Shown piece by piece: positions 25,832 to 34,618 of a stretch of DNA of 64,000 nt. The notes beneath the pieces were generated by a model that worked only from the letters and a program-made list of their open reading frames with translations, made no database searches and was not told the DNA's origin. Every line of letters begins with the position of its first letter. Position 1 is the first letter of the stretch. Location of the stretch: positions 55,506 through 119,505 of the forward strand of contig CALUNA010000007.1 in the NCBI GenBank assembly GCA_944321895.1. The letters are read 5' to 3'. Made by a program: the position numbers and the translations under genes. The stretch comes from an uncultured Bacteroidales bacterium (lineage in GTDB: Bacteria > Bacteroidota > Bacteroidia > Bacteroidales > Paludibacteraceae).

Positions 25832-28048
25832 TTATGCCTTGTAATTACGTGTCTGTCTCTGCACAAATTCGTAATCCAGAGGTTCCTTTATCAATTCCGG
25901 TTCCTGGTCTTCACCCATATATTTCCAGCATGACACATAAGAGAACTTGTCATCCTGGCGCAGGGCTTCTCCTTCCGGTGTCTGATATTCTTCCCTGAAG
26001 TGTCCGCCGCAAGATTCTTCACGGTTCAATGCATCGCGTGCCATAAGTTCTCCGATTTCTATAAAGTCGGCCAGACGGAGAGCCTTTTCCAGTTCCACAT
26101 TCAGTCCTTCGGCCGAACCCGGGATATAGACATTGCTCCAGAATTCCTTCTTTATTTCCTTGATTTTGGTCAGAGCGGTTTTCAAGCCTTCTGCCGTGCG
26201 TCCCATGCCGACAAATTCCCACATGACGAGTCCCAATTCACGGTGAATGCTGTCAACCGAACGTTTTCCCTGAATGCCCATGAGTTTTTCTATTTTAGCC
26301 TCAACGGCTTTTTCCGCATCGACAAACTCTTTCAAATCCGTGCTCATGCGCGGAACGGTAATTTGATCGGCAAGATAATTCTGAATGGTATAAGGCAGAA
26401 CGAAATATCCGTCGGCCAGTCCCTGCATCAAGGCGGATGCGCCAAGACGGTTTGCACCATGGTCCGAGAAATTGGCCTCTCCAATACAGAACAAGCCTTT
26501 TATGCTGGTTTGCAGTTCGTAGTCAACCCAGATACCTCCCATTGTGTAATGAATGGCGGGGAAAATCATCATCGGGTTTTCATAGGGATTCTCATCCACA
26601 ATTTTTTCATACATCTGGAACAGGTTTCCATATTTTGCCGCTACGACATCCTTGCCGAGCCGTTTAATGGCATCCGAGAAATCGAGGAACACGGCCAGGC
26701 CGGTTGAATTTACGCCATAGCCTGCATCACAACGTTCCTTGGCTGCACGTGAGGCCACATCGCGCGGAACAAGATTTCCGAATGCCGGATAACGACGTTC
26801 CAGGTAATAGTCACGGTCTTCTTCCGGGATATCACGTCCTTTCAGTTTTCCTGCCTGCAAGGCCTTGGCATCTTCCAGCTTTTTCGGCACCCAGATACGT
26901 CCGTCGTTACGCAGTGATTCCGACATCAAGGTCAGTTTGGACTGGAATGTTCCATGCACCGGAATGCATGTCGGATGGATTTGGGCGTAGGCAGGATTTG
27001 CAAAATAAGCGCCTTTATGATAGATTTGCATGGCAACAGATCCGTTGGATGCCATGGCATTGGTCGAGAGGAAGAAGGTGTTTCCATAGCCGCCTGTACC
27101 GACTACGACGGCATGTGCGAAGAAGCGTTCAATGCGTCCGGTTACGAGATTGCGGGCGATTATTCCGCGTGCACGGCCATCAATAATTACGACATCGAGC
27201 ATTTCATAACGCGAATACATCTTTACTTTCCCTTTGCCAATCTGACGGCTCAGTGCGGAATAGGCTCCCAGCAGCAACTGCTGTCCGGTCTGTCCTTTGG
27301 CATAAAACGTACGTGAAACCTGCGCGCCGCCGAACGAACGGTTGTCGAGCAAGCCGCCGTAATCACGTGCAAAAGGAACACCCTGGGCTACACACTGGTC
27401 TATGATGTTGTTGGATACTTCGGCCAGACGGTAAACATTCGCTTCACGTGCGCGGTAGTCACCTCCCTTTATGGTGTCATAAAAGAGCCTGTACACGGAG
27501 TCGCCATCGTTCTGATAGTTTTTGGCTGCATTGATACCTCCCTGTGCTGCAATGGAGTGAGCGCGGCGTGGCGAGTCTTGTATGCAGAAGTTCAGCACAT
27601 TGAATCCCATTTCGGCCAACGATGCGGCTGCCGATGCTCCGGCCAGTCCTGTTCCTACAACTATCACATCCAGCCGGCGTTTATTGGCCGGGTTCACCAA
27701 TTTCTGGTGAGCCTTGTAATTGGTCCATTTTTCTGCCAACGGGCCTTCCGGAATTTTTGCATCTTTCGGAGTAATGATTTTTTCCGTCTTTCCGGAAACG
27801 GCGGCCTTGACGGCTTCCGCTACTTTGCCGGCGGCATCTTTCAGGGCATCAGCGGCTTCTTTCGTTTCCGGGGCATCTACTATGTCCTGAACTTTATCCG
27901 CTACCTTTTCTGCGGTTTTCTTTACCTGCTTAACGATTTTCTGCGTTTTTTCATCTTCAAGCACGTCCTTAACCGTATCGGTAACAGTTTCGGCCGCTTT
28001 TTGGATGGCTTCTTTCGCTTCGTCAATGATATTTTGTTTCTTTGCCAT
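25832..28048 (-). CDS. sdhA: Succinate dehydrogenase/fumarate reductase flavoprotein subunit with unusual N-terminal helix extension
   Basis: The 738-residue protein is the flavoprotein that interconverts fumarate and succinate. The FAD-binding [19 protein letters not shown] starts near residue 130. The covalent-FAD His segment is [18 protein letters not shown], and the catalytic region includes YTQIHPT-like [12 protein letters not shown] and the [11 protein letters not shown] block. The standard Bacteroidales N-terminus ([17 protein letters not shown]) begins only at residue 99. The first 95 or so residues are a Lys/Ala/Glu/Val/Asp-rich heptad- or 11-mer-like helix ([29 protein letters not shown]), not part of the known enzyme. 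It is read in phase from a good ATG, with no break before the enzyme. Confidence 0.94.
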   Translation of the reverse strand: MAKKQNIIDEAKEAIQKAAETVTDTVKDVLEDEKTQKIVKQVKKTAEKVADKVQDIVDAPETKEAADALKDAAGKVAEAVKAAVSGKTEKIITPKDAKIPEGPLAEKWTNYKAHQKLVNPANKRRLDVIVVGTGLAGASAAASLAEMGFNVLNFCIQDSPRRAHSIAAQGGINAAKNYQNDGDSVYRLFYDTIKGGDYRAREANVYRLAEVSNNIIDQCVAQGVPFARDYGGLLDNRSFGGAQVSRTFYAKGQTGQQLLLGAYSALSRQIGKGKVKMYSRYEMLDVVIIDGRARGIIARNLVTGRIERFFAHAVVVGTGGYGNTFFLSTNAMASNGSVAMQIYHKGAYFANPAYAQIHPTCIPVHGTFQSKLTLMSESLRNDGRIWVPKKLEDAKALQAGKLKGRDIPEEDRDYYLERRYPAFGNLVPRDVASRAAKERCDAGYGVNSTGLAVFLDFSDAIKRLGKDVVAAKYGNLFQMYEKIVDENPYENPMMIFPAIHYTMGGIWVDYELQTSIKGLFCIGEANFSDHGANRLGASALMQGLADGYFVLPYTIQNYLADQITVPRMSTDLKEFVDAEKAVEAKIEKLMGIQGKRSVDSIHRELGLVMWEFVGMGRTAEGLKTALTKIKEIKKEFWSNVYIPGSAEGLNVELEKALRLADFIEIGELMARDALNREESCGGHFREEYQTPEGEALRQDDKFSYVSCWKYMGEDQEPELIKEPLDYEFVQRQTRNYKA

Positions 28049-28109
28049 AAATTTCTAGTTTAAATAAGTTATACTGTTATGTTACCTGAGATAACCTTCA
28101 ACGGGCTGT

Positions 28110-28793
28110 TCAACATACGAGTGAACATCCATAATAATATATTACAACTGCTGCAAACATCAAGACGATGAGCGTTGCCAGAATATATGAAATGACCCGC
28201 AGGCGTTTCATCCAAATGTCATTGTTCCAGCCCAAAGTATGTAAAGCACTCCAAAAGCCGTGTGTCAAATGGAACCACAACGCTCCGAGCCAAATCAAAT
28301 AAACCAGACTGTAGACGGGATTGGCGAACAACTCGCTAATGTAGCCTATACCATCCGTAGCCTTTGAAATGTCCACATCGGCTCCCATCATGTGACGAAG
28401 CTCTGTCCATTGCATTTTGTACCAGAAATTATACAAGTGCAGGCCAATACCCAGCAAGACAATAATGCCAAGTACCAGCATGTTTTTGGAAGACCATTCC
28501 ACTGATGCCTGCTTCTTGGTTACCGCATAACGTTCAAAACCGCGGGCCCGATAATTCAGCAAAGTCAGATAAAAGGCATACAATATATGCACCACTACCA
28601 AAACCGCTAACCCGATTGTTCCGACAAGGGCATACCAATTGGCGCCCAAAAACTCGCAAATCATGTTATAACCTTTCGGCGAAATAATTGCAACAACATT
28701 CATTGTTCCATGAAACAGCAGGAACAGAATCAGTGCAGCCCCGGAAATAGACATGATTAACTTTCTTCCGATGGAGGAATCCTTTAACCACAT
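28110..28793 (-). CDS. sdhC: Succinate dehydrogenase/fumarate reductase cytochrome b subunit (B558 type)
   Basis: The 227-residue integral membrane protein has five predicted helices and conserved His residues that can hold two hemes (FHGTMNVV, VVHILYAFY, LHLYNFWY, WFHLTHGFWSALHTLG), as in the Wolinella/Bacillus B558 family. It anchors the complex in the inner membrane and exchanges electrons with menaquinone. I chose the ATG at 28793, preceded by AGAGAAAAACT; the open frame up to 28895 reaches into the promoter. It is the first gene of sdhCAB. Confidence 0.93.
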   Translation of the reverse strand: MWLKDSSIGRKLIMSISGAALILFLLFHGTMNVVAIISPKGYNMICEFLGANWYALVGTIGLAVLVVVHILYAFYLTLLNYRARGFERYAVTKKQASVEWSSKNMLVLGIIVLLGIGLHLYNFWYKMQWTELRHMMGADVDISKATDGIGYISELFANPVYSLVYLIWLGALWFHLTHGFWSALHTLGWNNDIWMKRLRVISYILATLIVLMFAAVVIYYYGCSLVC

Positions 28794-28892
28794 AGTTTTT
28801 CTCTTTGATTTGTTTAGTTGATAATTGTATTGTTTGACCCCGCCTTCCGGCAAGGATTTTTTTCCAGATTTTTGTGTCAGAAATAATAGGCG

Positions 28893-28924
28893 CAAAATTA
28901 GCGATTTTTAATGTAGGTTGCAAA
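28893..28924 (-). promoter_or_regulatory. Promoter of sdhCAB
   Basis: On the minus strand TTTG (28924-28921), a 20-nt spacer and TAATTTTG (28900-28893) fit the consensus; the leader is about 95 nt. Confidence 0.7.
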
Positions 28925-28968
28925 TCAAATACAGAAAAAATTCTCCAATAAAAAAAGTGGACAAAGTA

Positions 28969-28999
28969 TTTGGTACATCCAAAAAAAACGGCTACCTTT
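28969..28999 (+). promoter_or_regulatory. Promoter of rpsU
   Basis: TTTG (28969-28972), a 19-nt spacer and TACCTTTG (28992-28999) match the consensus exactly. It diverges from the sdhCAB promoter 45 bp away. Confidence 0.75.
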
Positions 29000-29050
29000 G
29001 CAGCCTGAAATTTTGAAGACAGTAAAAAAACAAAAAATTTATAGTTCATT

Positions 29051-29242
29051 ATGATTGTAGTACCTGTAAAAGAAGGCGAAAACATTGAGAAGGCCTTGAA
29101 AAAGTTCAAACGCAAATTTGAAAAAACCGGTGTTGTAAAAGAATTGCGCCGCCGTCAGGCATTTGAAAAGCCTTCCGTGGTTAAACGCGAACAAAAAATA
29201 CACGCTATTTACGTACAAAAACTACAGTTGGGCGAAGAGTAG
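29051..29242 (+). CDS. rpsU: Small ribosomal subunit protein bS21
   Basis: The 63-residue basic protein (MIVVPVKEGENIEKALKKFK) matches bS21, which sits on the 30S platform near the anti-Shine-Dalgarno region. In Bacteroidetes this protein helps hide the anti-SD sequence, consistent with the weak SD sites in this window. It is monocistronic, with its own promoter and terminator. Confidence 0.95.
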   Translation: MIVVPVKEGENIEKALKKFKRKFEKTGVVKELRRRQAFEKPSVVKREQKIHAIYVQKLQLGEE

Positions 29243-29276
29243 TCTCCGTTCACGGTTTGTGCAAAGCAAATACTAC

Positions 29277-29301
29277 AGGGTACTTCCGCAAGAAGTACCC
29301 T
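29277..29301 (+). terminator. Terminator of rpsU
   Basis: AGGGTACTTC (29277-29286) pairs with GAAGTACCCT (29292-29301), followed by TTGTTTCTTTG. Confidence 0.8.
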
Positions 29302-29312
29302 TTGTTTCTTTG

Positions 29313-30035
29313 TCATGACTGCAGGCGAGACAACTCTGCCAGCGATATCTTGCCTTCATAAATGGCCTTTCCGACAATGACGGCTGGAATTCCGGCTTCT
29401 GCCAATGCATGAATATCGCATATGGAACCGACGCCTCCGCTCGCTATCAGGTACAAACCGGGATATTGGCGGAGAAGTTTTTCGTATAAGGATATGGCGG
29501 GTCCCTGAAGCATGCCATCCCTGCCGATATCCGTACAAATCACTTTCGTTATGCCGCGTGCACGGTATTGCCCGACAAAAGGCTGCAAGGCAATGTCTGT
29601 TTCCTCCTGCCAGCCGTTCACCGCTATTTTTTCGTCCTTCACATCCGCACCGAGGATAATCTTATCCGCACCAAACTTATCTATCCATGACATAAAGGTT
29701 TCCGGAGACTTTACGGAAATACTTCCTCCCGTAATCATTTGTGCACCGCATTCAAAAGCTATCCGCACATCCTCATCCGACTTCAGCCCTCCTCCGAAAT
29801 CTACTGACAGAGCGGTTTGTGTGGATATCCGTTCCAAGGTTTTGTAGTTTACAATATGCTGTGCCCTGGCACCATCCAGATCAACCAGATGCAGGCGTTG
29901 TATGCCGTAATCTTCAAATTCTTTGGCGACCTCGAGCGGGTCATCGTTATAGACTGTTTTTCTGGCATAATCGCCTTGCGACAGGCGGACACACTTTCCG
30001 GCAATAAGGTCGATAGCAGGAATAATCTCAATCAT
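29313..30035 (-). CDS. hisA: Phosphoribosylformimino-5-aminoimidazole carboxamide ribotide isomerase
   Basis: HisA opens the ribose ring of ProFAR by an Amadori rearrangement in histidine synthesis. The (beta/alpha)8 barrel protein of 240 residues starts MIEIIPAIDLIAGKCVRL, with the catalytic Asp in PAIDL and the second Asp in CTDIGRDGM, and phosphate-binding GGGLKS and GGVGS loops. An extra ATG lies one codon upstream. In most Bacteroidales hisA lies inside a his operon; here it is alone, between convergent rpsU and the upstream glgB, behind a GC-rich leader hairpin. Confidence 0.94.
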   Translation of the reverse strand: MIEIIPAIDLIAGKCVRLSQGDYARKTVYNDDPLEVAKEFEDYGIQRLHLVDLDGARAQHIVNYKTLERISTQTALSVDFGGGLKSDEDVRIAFECGAQMITGGSISVKSPETFMSWIDKFGADKIILGADVKDEKIAVNGWQEETDIALQPFVGQYRARGITKVICTDIGRDGMLQGPAISLYEKLLRQYPGLYLIASGGVGSICDIHALAEAGIPAVIVGKAIYEGKISLAELSRLQS

Positions 30036-30055
30036 CATTTTCTTTCCGATTCAGG

Positions 30056-30078
30056 TTTCCGGCCGTTCCGGCCGGAAA
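30056..30078 (-). promoter_or_regulatory. GC-rich inverted repeat in the hisA leader
   Basis: TTTCCGGCC (30056-30064) and GGCCGGAAA (30070-30078) form a 9-bp perfect stem with a 5-nt loop, 18 nt before the hisA start. On the minus strand the T run precedes rather than follows it, so it is not a simple terminator. It may be an mRNA structure affecting hisA translation. Confidence 0.4.
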
Positions 30079-30094
30079 AAATCCGACAAAAATC

Positions 30095-30124
30095 AAATCC
30101 CCCGGATTGCGATTCGGGGGATTT
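30095..30124 (-). terminator. Terminator of glgB
   Basis: AAATCCCCCG (30095-30104) pairs with CGGGGGATTT (30115-30124). It lies just past the glgB stop and U-rich sequence follows on the minus strand. Confidence 0.8.
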
Positions 30125-30137
30125 TTCCATTACATGT

Positions 30138-32141
30138 TTACTGTCTTTTCAACACGATAGCCGAGCGGGCCGGCAGGTACAGTTTCAACCATTCTTTTCC
30201 GGGAGCCGTATTTGCAGGGTCCGGCAATGTGAAATGTGTTACTGTGTCATCGGCCAACCCAAAACCGGCAAATTCTTTTGCATCCGTATTCAATATGGTT
30301 TTGTAGGCTCCGGGTTGTGCCAGTATTCCATAATCTGTAAATGACTTCTGACCGTTCCAATTGAACACGAACACCATGTCACCCCGCTGAAATGCCACAA
30401 CCTGGTCGCCTTCGTTGTCCCACAGTTGCCAGATCGGCAATTCGTTGAATTTTTTCACAGACTTGATCAGTTTGATCATGCATTCATCAAAATGTCCCAG
30501 GTCGTGATAATAAAAATTTTCATTATCAACAAGTTCCCACTGGCGTTTGGCATATTTATAAGACCATCCGTTACCTTCGCGCGGGAAGTCAATCCATTCC
30601 GGATGTCCGAATTCATTGCCCATAAAGTTCAGGTATCCGCCATTGATTGTACTGGCTGTGATAAGCCGGATCATTTTGTGCAGTGCCATGCCTCTGTCCA
30701 CCATATAAGTATTGTCGCCATGCTGCATGTGCCAATACATTTCGGAATCTATCAATCTGAATATGATGGTCTTATCACCCACAAGAGCTTGGTCGTGACT
30801 TTCGGCATAGCTGATGGTTTTCTCGTCAGCCCTACGGTTTGTCAGTTCCCACAGGATATGCCCGGCCTTCCAGTCTTCATCTTTGACTTCCTTGATGTAT
30901 TTTATCCAAAAATCTGGGATACCCATGGCCAGGCGGTAGTCAAAGCCCATGCCTCCTCCTTTTATGGGATATGCAAGTCCCGGCATGCCGCTCATTTCTT
31001 CGGCAATGGTTATGGCATTTTTATTGACTTCGTGTATCAGTTTGTTGGCCAGCGTCAGATAGCAGATTGCATCGCCGTCCTGATTCAAGTTATAGTAACT
31101 GCCATAGCCGTTAAAGTCTTCACCCAGTCCGTGACTGCGATATAGCATGCTGGTGACGCCATCAAAACGGAATCCATCGAATTTGTATTCCTCGAGCCAA
31201 TATTTGCAGTTTGAGAGCAGGAAATGCAGCACCTCATGTTTGCCATAGTTGAAACAGAGCGAGTCCCATGCCGGATGTTCCCGCCGGCCGCCATCGTGAA
31301 AATACTGGTAGGGAGTTCCGTCAAATAGCCCGAGACCCTCCACCTGGTTTTTCACCGCATGCGAGTGCACCAGATCCATGATGACAGCCAATCCTTTGTC
31401 ATGTGCCTCATCTATGAGGCGTTTCAGGTCATCCGGAGTGCCGAAACGCGATGAAGCTGCAAAAAAGCTGGAAACATGGTATCCGAACGAGCCATAATAA
31501 GGATGTTCCTGTATTGCCATAATTTGTATGCAGTTATAGCCTGCCTTGACAATGCGCGGAAGTACGTTGCGGCGGAACTCATCATAAGTGGATACCTTTT
31601 CTTCATTACTCGACATGCCTATATGGCATTCATAAATCAGCAGGGGTGATACATTGGGTTTGAATTTCTTTATCTTGAACGAATACGGTTTTTCCGGGTC
31701 CCAGACTTGTGCTGCAAATATTTTGGTCTGTTCATCTTGTACCACCCTTTGGCACCATGCCGGGATACGCTCGCCTGCACCGCCATCCCATTCCAGCCAC
31801 AGTTTATATAGCTGTCCGTGTTTCAAGGAATTATGGCTAAGCCTGATTTCCCAGTTTCCGTTCTCGATTGGTTTCAGTCTGTATTTTTCCGTTTTTTTCC
31901 AGGCATTAAAATCGCCTATCAGGTAGATAGCTGTAGCGTTCGGTGCCCATTCACGAAAGACCCAATCCTTATCCGTTTTATGTAAGCCGAAATACAGGTA
32001 TCCGGTTGCAAATTCAGACAAATTCTTATTGTTTCCTATCAATGCTTTTTCTGTTGCCAAAGCATAATGATAACGCCCATTGATGGCATCCGCATAAGGT
32101 TCCAACCATGGGTCTGACTGAATAAGAGCGAGTTTTTTCAT
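30138..32141 (-). CDS. glgB: 1,4-alpha-glucan branching enzyme (GH13, eukaryotic-like type)
   Basis: The 667-residue enzyme adds alpha-1,6 branches to glycogen. It has an N-terminal CBM48 (WVFREWAPNATAIYLIGDFN, about 60-80), then the GH13 barrel with DLVHSHAVKN (region I), the nucleophile region DGFRFDGVTSM, AEEMSGMPG (acid/base Glu), and YAESHDQALVG. The C-terminal beta domain ends RSAIVLKRQ. The motif variants (DLVHSHA, DGFRFDGVTSM) are those of the eukaryotic-like branching enzymes found in many Bacteroidetes. No glycogen synthase or phosphorylase is nearby. Confidence 0.94.
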   Translation of the reverse strand: MKKLALIQSDPWLEPYADAINGRYHYALATEKALIGNNKNLSEFATGYLYFGLHKTDKDWVFREWAPNATAIYLIGDFNAWKKTEKYRLKPIENGNWEIRLSHNSLKHGQLYKLWLEWDGGAGERIPAWCQRVVQDEQTKIFAAQVWDPEKPYSFKIKKFKPNVSPLLIYECHIGMSSNEEKVSTYDEFRRNVLPRIVKAGYNCIQIMAIQEHPYYGSFGYHVSSFFAASSRFGTPDDLKRLIDEAHDKGLAVIMDLVHSHAVKNQVEGLGLFDGTPYQYFHDGGRREHPAWDSLCFNYGKHEVLHFLLSNCKYWLEEYKFDGFRFDGVTSMLYRSHGLGEDFNGYGSYYNLNQDGDAICYLTLANKLIHEVNKNAITIAEEMSGMPGLAYPIKGGGMGFDYRLAMGIPDFWIKYIKEVKDEDWKAGHILWELTNRRADEKTISYAESHDQALVGDKTIIFRLIDSEMYWHMQHGDNTYMVDRGMALHKMIRLITASTINGGYLNFMGNEFGHPEWIDFPREGNGWSYKYAKRQWELVDNENFYYHDLGHFDECMIKLIKSVKKFNELPIWQLWDNEGDQVVAFQRGDMVFVFNWNGQKSFTDYGILAQPGAYKTILNTDAKEFAGFGLADDTVTHFTLPDPANTAPGKEWLKLYLPARSAIVLKRQ

Positions 32142-32188
32142 GTTTTTCCGTATCTGCTTAAAAAATCCTTAAAACGCAAAAGCCGTTC

Positions 32189-32638
32189 CTACATTTTTAC
32201 TTTCACGATAATTTTGCGGTATTCCTTGCCCGGAGCTATACCCGGCTGGTGTCCGTCTTCCGGGAAAAAGATGGCAAACTGGCCGGCCTGCACGTTGATT
32301 TTCGAAGTTGCCTTGTCGGCAAAGAAAGCTATGTCCTTTACCGTATCGTAAGGAGCGGTAACTTCCTGCAAATCGGCAGCAGCTTTCCAGCCCATTGTTT
32401 CACAGCCGTTGACCGGCAACTGAATATCAATATAGTCCCTATGTGTTTCCATACGGCAGTTTTCCTCATCCTTGCCCTTGAAGTCAAGTATGTTTACAAA
32501 CAAATTCTTGCCATCCAGTTCTATTTTTCCTACCGGCATATTCAACAAGTCATGACTTTTCAGAAAGTCAAAAGCCGCCTTAAAACGCGGGTGGCAGTTT
32601 TCATAACGTGTTGCGTTTGACAATTGATCAAGTATCAT
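32189..32638 (-). CDS. YhcH/YjgK/YiaL family protein (DUF386)
   Basis: The 149-residue cupin-like protein starts MILDQLSNATRYENCHPRF, the family N-terminus, and has METHRDYIDIQLPVNG and EDGHQPGI, whose His and Glu residues form a metal site. Family members occur with sialic acid, beta-galactoside or anhydrosugar catabolism genes and are proposed sugar isomerases or mutarotases. I chose the ATG at 32638; the frame upstream begins only with TTG. Here it is upstream of glgB on the same strand, about 48 bp away, possibly co-transcribed. Confidence 0.85.
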   Translation of the reverse strand: MILDQLSNATRYENCHPRFKAAFDFLKSHDLLNMPVGKIELDGKNLFVNILDFKGKDEENCRMETHRDYIDIQLPVNGCETMGWKAAADLQEVTAPYDTVKDIAFFADKATSKINVQAGQFAIFFPEDGHQPGIAPGKEYRKIIVKVKM

Positions 32639-32739
32639 ATCATATGATTTTATAGTTTTTTGCAAATATAGATTATTTTCCCGGATAACTGATGCTCCCC
32701 TGCAAAATATTTCTCAGCCGACAATTTTTCTGCAACGTT

Positions 32740-33420
32740 TTAGAAATTACCTTTCCATTCATCGACCGTGTAGTTCAAGAATCTATTAAACGGCACGGCC
32801 ACACGTGCGCATTCCGTTGCATAGTCAAGCAATTGTCCCTTCCGGGCCGTCGTTTCAGGTATTTCATGCTCCACCATGTAATGTTTGTATTTAAACAAGT
32901 CGGCATATTTCCAGTCTTTCGGGAAACCGCGCGGCACAACCTTCAGTTTATCGGCCGCCCACAATGCCGGATACATGGATTTGAACTCAGGCGCTTCAGT
33001 AATCTCCAGAAATTCTTCGATATTGTCGTACATGCTTTGGCGAAGCGCCCTGAGCAAATCGACCGGCGGACACCAGACACCGCCGGAGAACAGACATGCA
33101 TCCGGCTGCAAATGGAAATAATAGCCTGCATAATCACTGTTCCGGCCACCGTTTTTAGCAATGTAACAACCGAAATGCTGCTTGTATGGAGTCTTGTCGG
33201 CTGAAAAACGGATATCCCTGTATATTCTGAAAATACACTCCCAGGCTTGCAAATGTCCTATTTCCGGGTCATGAACCGCTATGCGCCGGATCAGGTCCGT
33301 ACATAACTGCTCAAATTCCATGCGGCACTGTTCGTACCACGCCTTATGTTCCGTAAACCATTCCCGGTTGTTGTTCAATGACAATTCCTGAAGAAACTGG
33401 AGAATATTTGCTGCATCCAT
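32740..33420 (-). CDS. DUF2461 family protein
   Basis: The 226-residue protein matches DUF2461/TIGR02453. It contains NNNREWFTEHKAWYE near residue 15, then RIYRDIRFSADKTPYKQHFG and AGYYFHLQPD, and late KYKHYMVEHEIPE. It is soluble, without signal peptide. The function is not established. It stands alone, divergent from trmO. Confidence 0.85.
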   Translation of the reverse strand: MDAANILQFLQELSLNNNREWFTEHKAWYEQCRMEFEQLCTDLIRRIAVHDPEIGHLQAWECIFRIYRDIRFSADKTPYKQHFGCYIAKNGGRNSDYAGYYFHLQPDACLFSGGVWCPPVDLLRALRQSMYDNIEEFLEITEAPEFKSMYPALWAADKLKVVPRGFPKDWKYADLFKYKHYMVEHEIPETTARKGQLLDYATECARVAVPFNRFLNYTVDEWKGNF

Positions 33421-33485
33421 CAATTACTTTTTTTCTGCAAATATATCTCTTTTATAGCTATTTTTCCACATCTCCATAAAAAAAA

Positions 33486-33518
33486 GAACAAATTGTTCAT
33501 GTTTTTCGCATAACTTTG
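33486..33518 (+). promoter_or_regulatory. Promoter region of trmO with a palindrome
   Basis: TAACTTTG (33511-33518) matches the -7 element. A perfect inverted repeat GAACAAATTGTTC (33486-33498) lies at the -33 position, so a regulator bound there could block transcription. Confidence 0.45.
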
Positions 33519-33563
33519 CACACGGAGAACAAAATGTAGTATAAAAAACTGTTTTCGCAAGCC

Positions 33564-34274
33564 ATGAGTCCAACCGATGAAATTGCATTGCATGTGATTG
33601 CACGCATCCATAACGATTTTCCCTCAAAGTTTGCCCTGCCCCGCCAGAGCGGATTGGCAGAAAGCATCAAATCCCGGATTGTTTTCGAAGCGGAGTACCG
33701 CCGGCAGGAGGCTGTCCGCGGATTGGAACAGTTCTCGCACATCTGGCTGCTGTGGGGATTCTCCATGAATGCTCCGCGCCACTGGTCACCTACCGTACGC
33801 CCTCCACGATTGGGCGGAAACGTGCGCATGGGCGTTTTTGCCACACGTTCACCATACCGTCCAAACCCGATAGGCCTTTCATGTGTGCGACTGGATGCTC
33901 TGGAAAAGACAACCGGCAACGGCATTGTGCTACATGTTTCCGGAGCCGACCTAATGGACGGCACCCCGATTTACGACATTAAACCCTATTTAGCATATAC
34001 AGACTGTCATTCTGAAGCACGCGGCGGTTTTGCTGAAGCACACAAGAACGACAAACTGCATGTGGACTTTCCTGACAGCCTGATGCAACAAATTCCTGCT
34101 GATAAATCAAACGCGCTGCTACAGGCACTGGCCTGTGACCCGAGACCAGCATACCAACACGACCCCGAACGCACATATTCATTCGAGTATGCCGGATTGC
34201 GCATCCATTTCCGCGTGAAAGACAACACTTTGTCCGTATACGATGTTTCCACCGTAACGGATATGCAAAAATAA
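33564..34274 (+). CDS. trmO: tRNA (N6-threonylcarbamoyladenosine(37)-N6)-methyltransferase
   Basis: TrmO methylates t6A37 of some tRNAs using SAM. The 236-residue protein carries the UPF0066/TsaA beta-barrel: LEQFSHIWLLWGFS near residue 55, the SAM-binding GVFATRSPYRPNPIGLSCVRL near 90-110, and DGTPIYDIKPY. The C-terminal 80 residues hold the second TrmO lobe (DPRPAYQHDPERTYSF). The start at 33564 follows a -7 element by 45 nt. It is monocistronic; the terminator at its stop serves the opposite strand. Confidence 0.92.
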   Translation: MSPTDEIALHVIARIHNDFPSKFALPRQSGLAESIKSRIVFEAEYRRQEAVRGLEQFSHIWLLWGFSMNAPRHWSPTVRPPRLGGNVRMGVFATRSPYRPNPIGLSCVRLDALEKTTGNGIVLHVSGADLMDGTPIYDIKPYLAYTDCHSEARGGFAEAHKNDKLHVDFPDSLMQQIPADKSNALLQALACDPRPAYQHDPERTYSFEYAGLRIHFRVKDNTLSVYDVSTVTDMQK

Positions 34275-34303
34275 TGTCCGGGAAATGATTCCCCGGACAT
34301 TAT
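34271..34303 (-). terminator. Terminator of the cell-wall surface-gene block (minus strand)
   Basis: ATAATGTCCGGG (34271-34282) pairs with CCCGGACATTAT (34292-34303), a 12-bp perfect stem. On the minus strand it is followed by TTTTTGC. It overlaps the trmO stop and is downstream of the amidase block. Confidence 0.75.
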
Positions 34304-34384
34304 CCGAACGCACGCTCATGAAATGAAACAAAACAACTGACACGACTGCCACATGCCACCGGCAGAGATTTGTTCCATAGTCAT

Positions 34385-34618
34385 TTAATTACGGTCCTGC
34401 TTCTTTCCGGATATCCTGCCCGGAAAATACGATGCTATTGCAGACGCCGTATCCCGGCTGTCCCCCGCCAGCCAAGACACGGCATCATTCTGACCAACTC
34501 TATTTTTATCATCAGCATTTGCGGGGGCAAATGGATTTGCTTGCGCAAAGGCAGATTCAACGCACCACAAACAAAGGAGTGCAATAAACGTCGTCTCCAG
34601 CCCTTGCCTGCAACACAT
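34385..34618 (-). CDS. Possible small secreted protein overlapping the amidase 3' end
   Basis: A 77-codon frame from the ATG at 34618 gives MCCRQGLETTFIALLCLWCV then ESAFAQ, a plausible signal peptide, and a 51-residue mature part (ANPFAPANADDKNRVG...) with no known domain. It overlaps the last 62 bp of the amidase gene in another frame and ends before the block terminator. It may be a chance frame. The signal-like start and the lack of other explanation for 34304-34556 are the arguments in favour. Confidence 0.35.
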   Translation of the reverse strand: MCCRQGLETTFIALLCLWCVESAFAQANPFAPANADDKNRVGQNDAVSWLAGDSRDTASAIASYFPGRISGKKQDRN

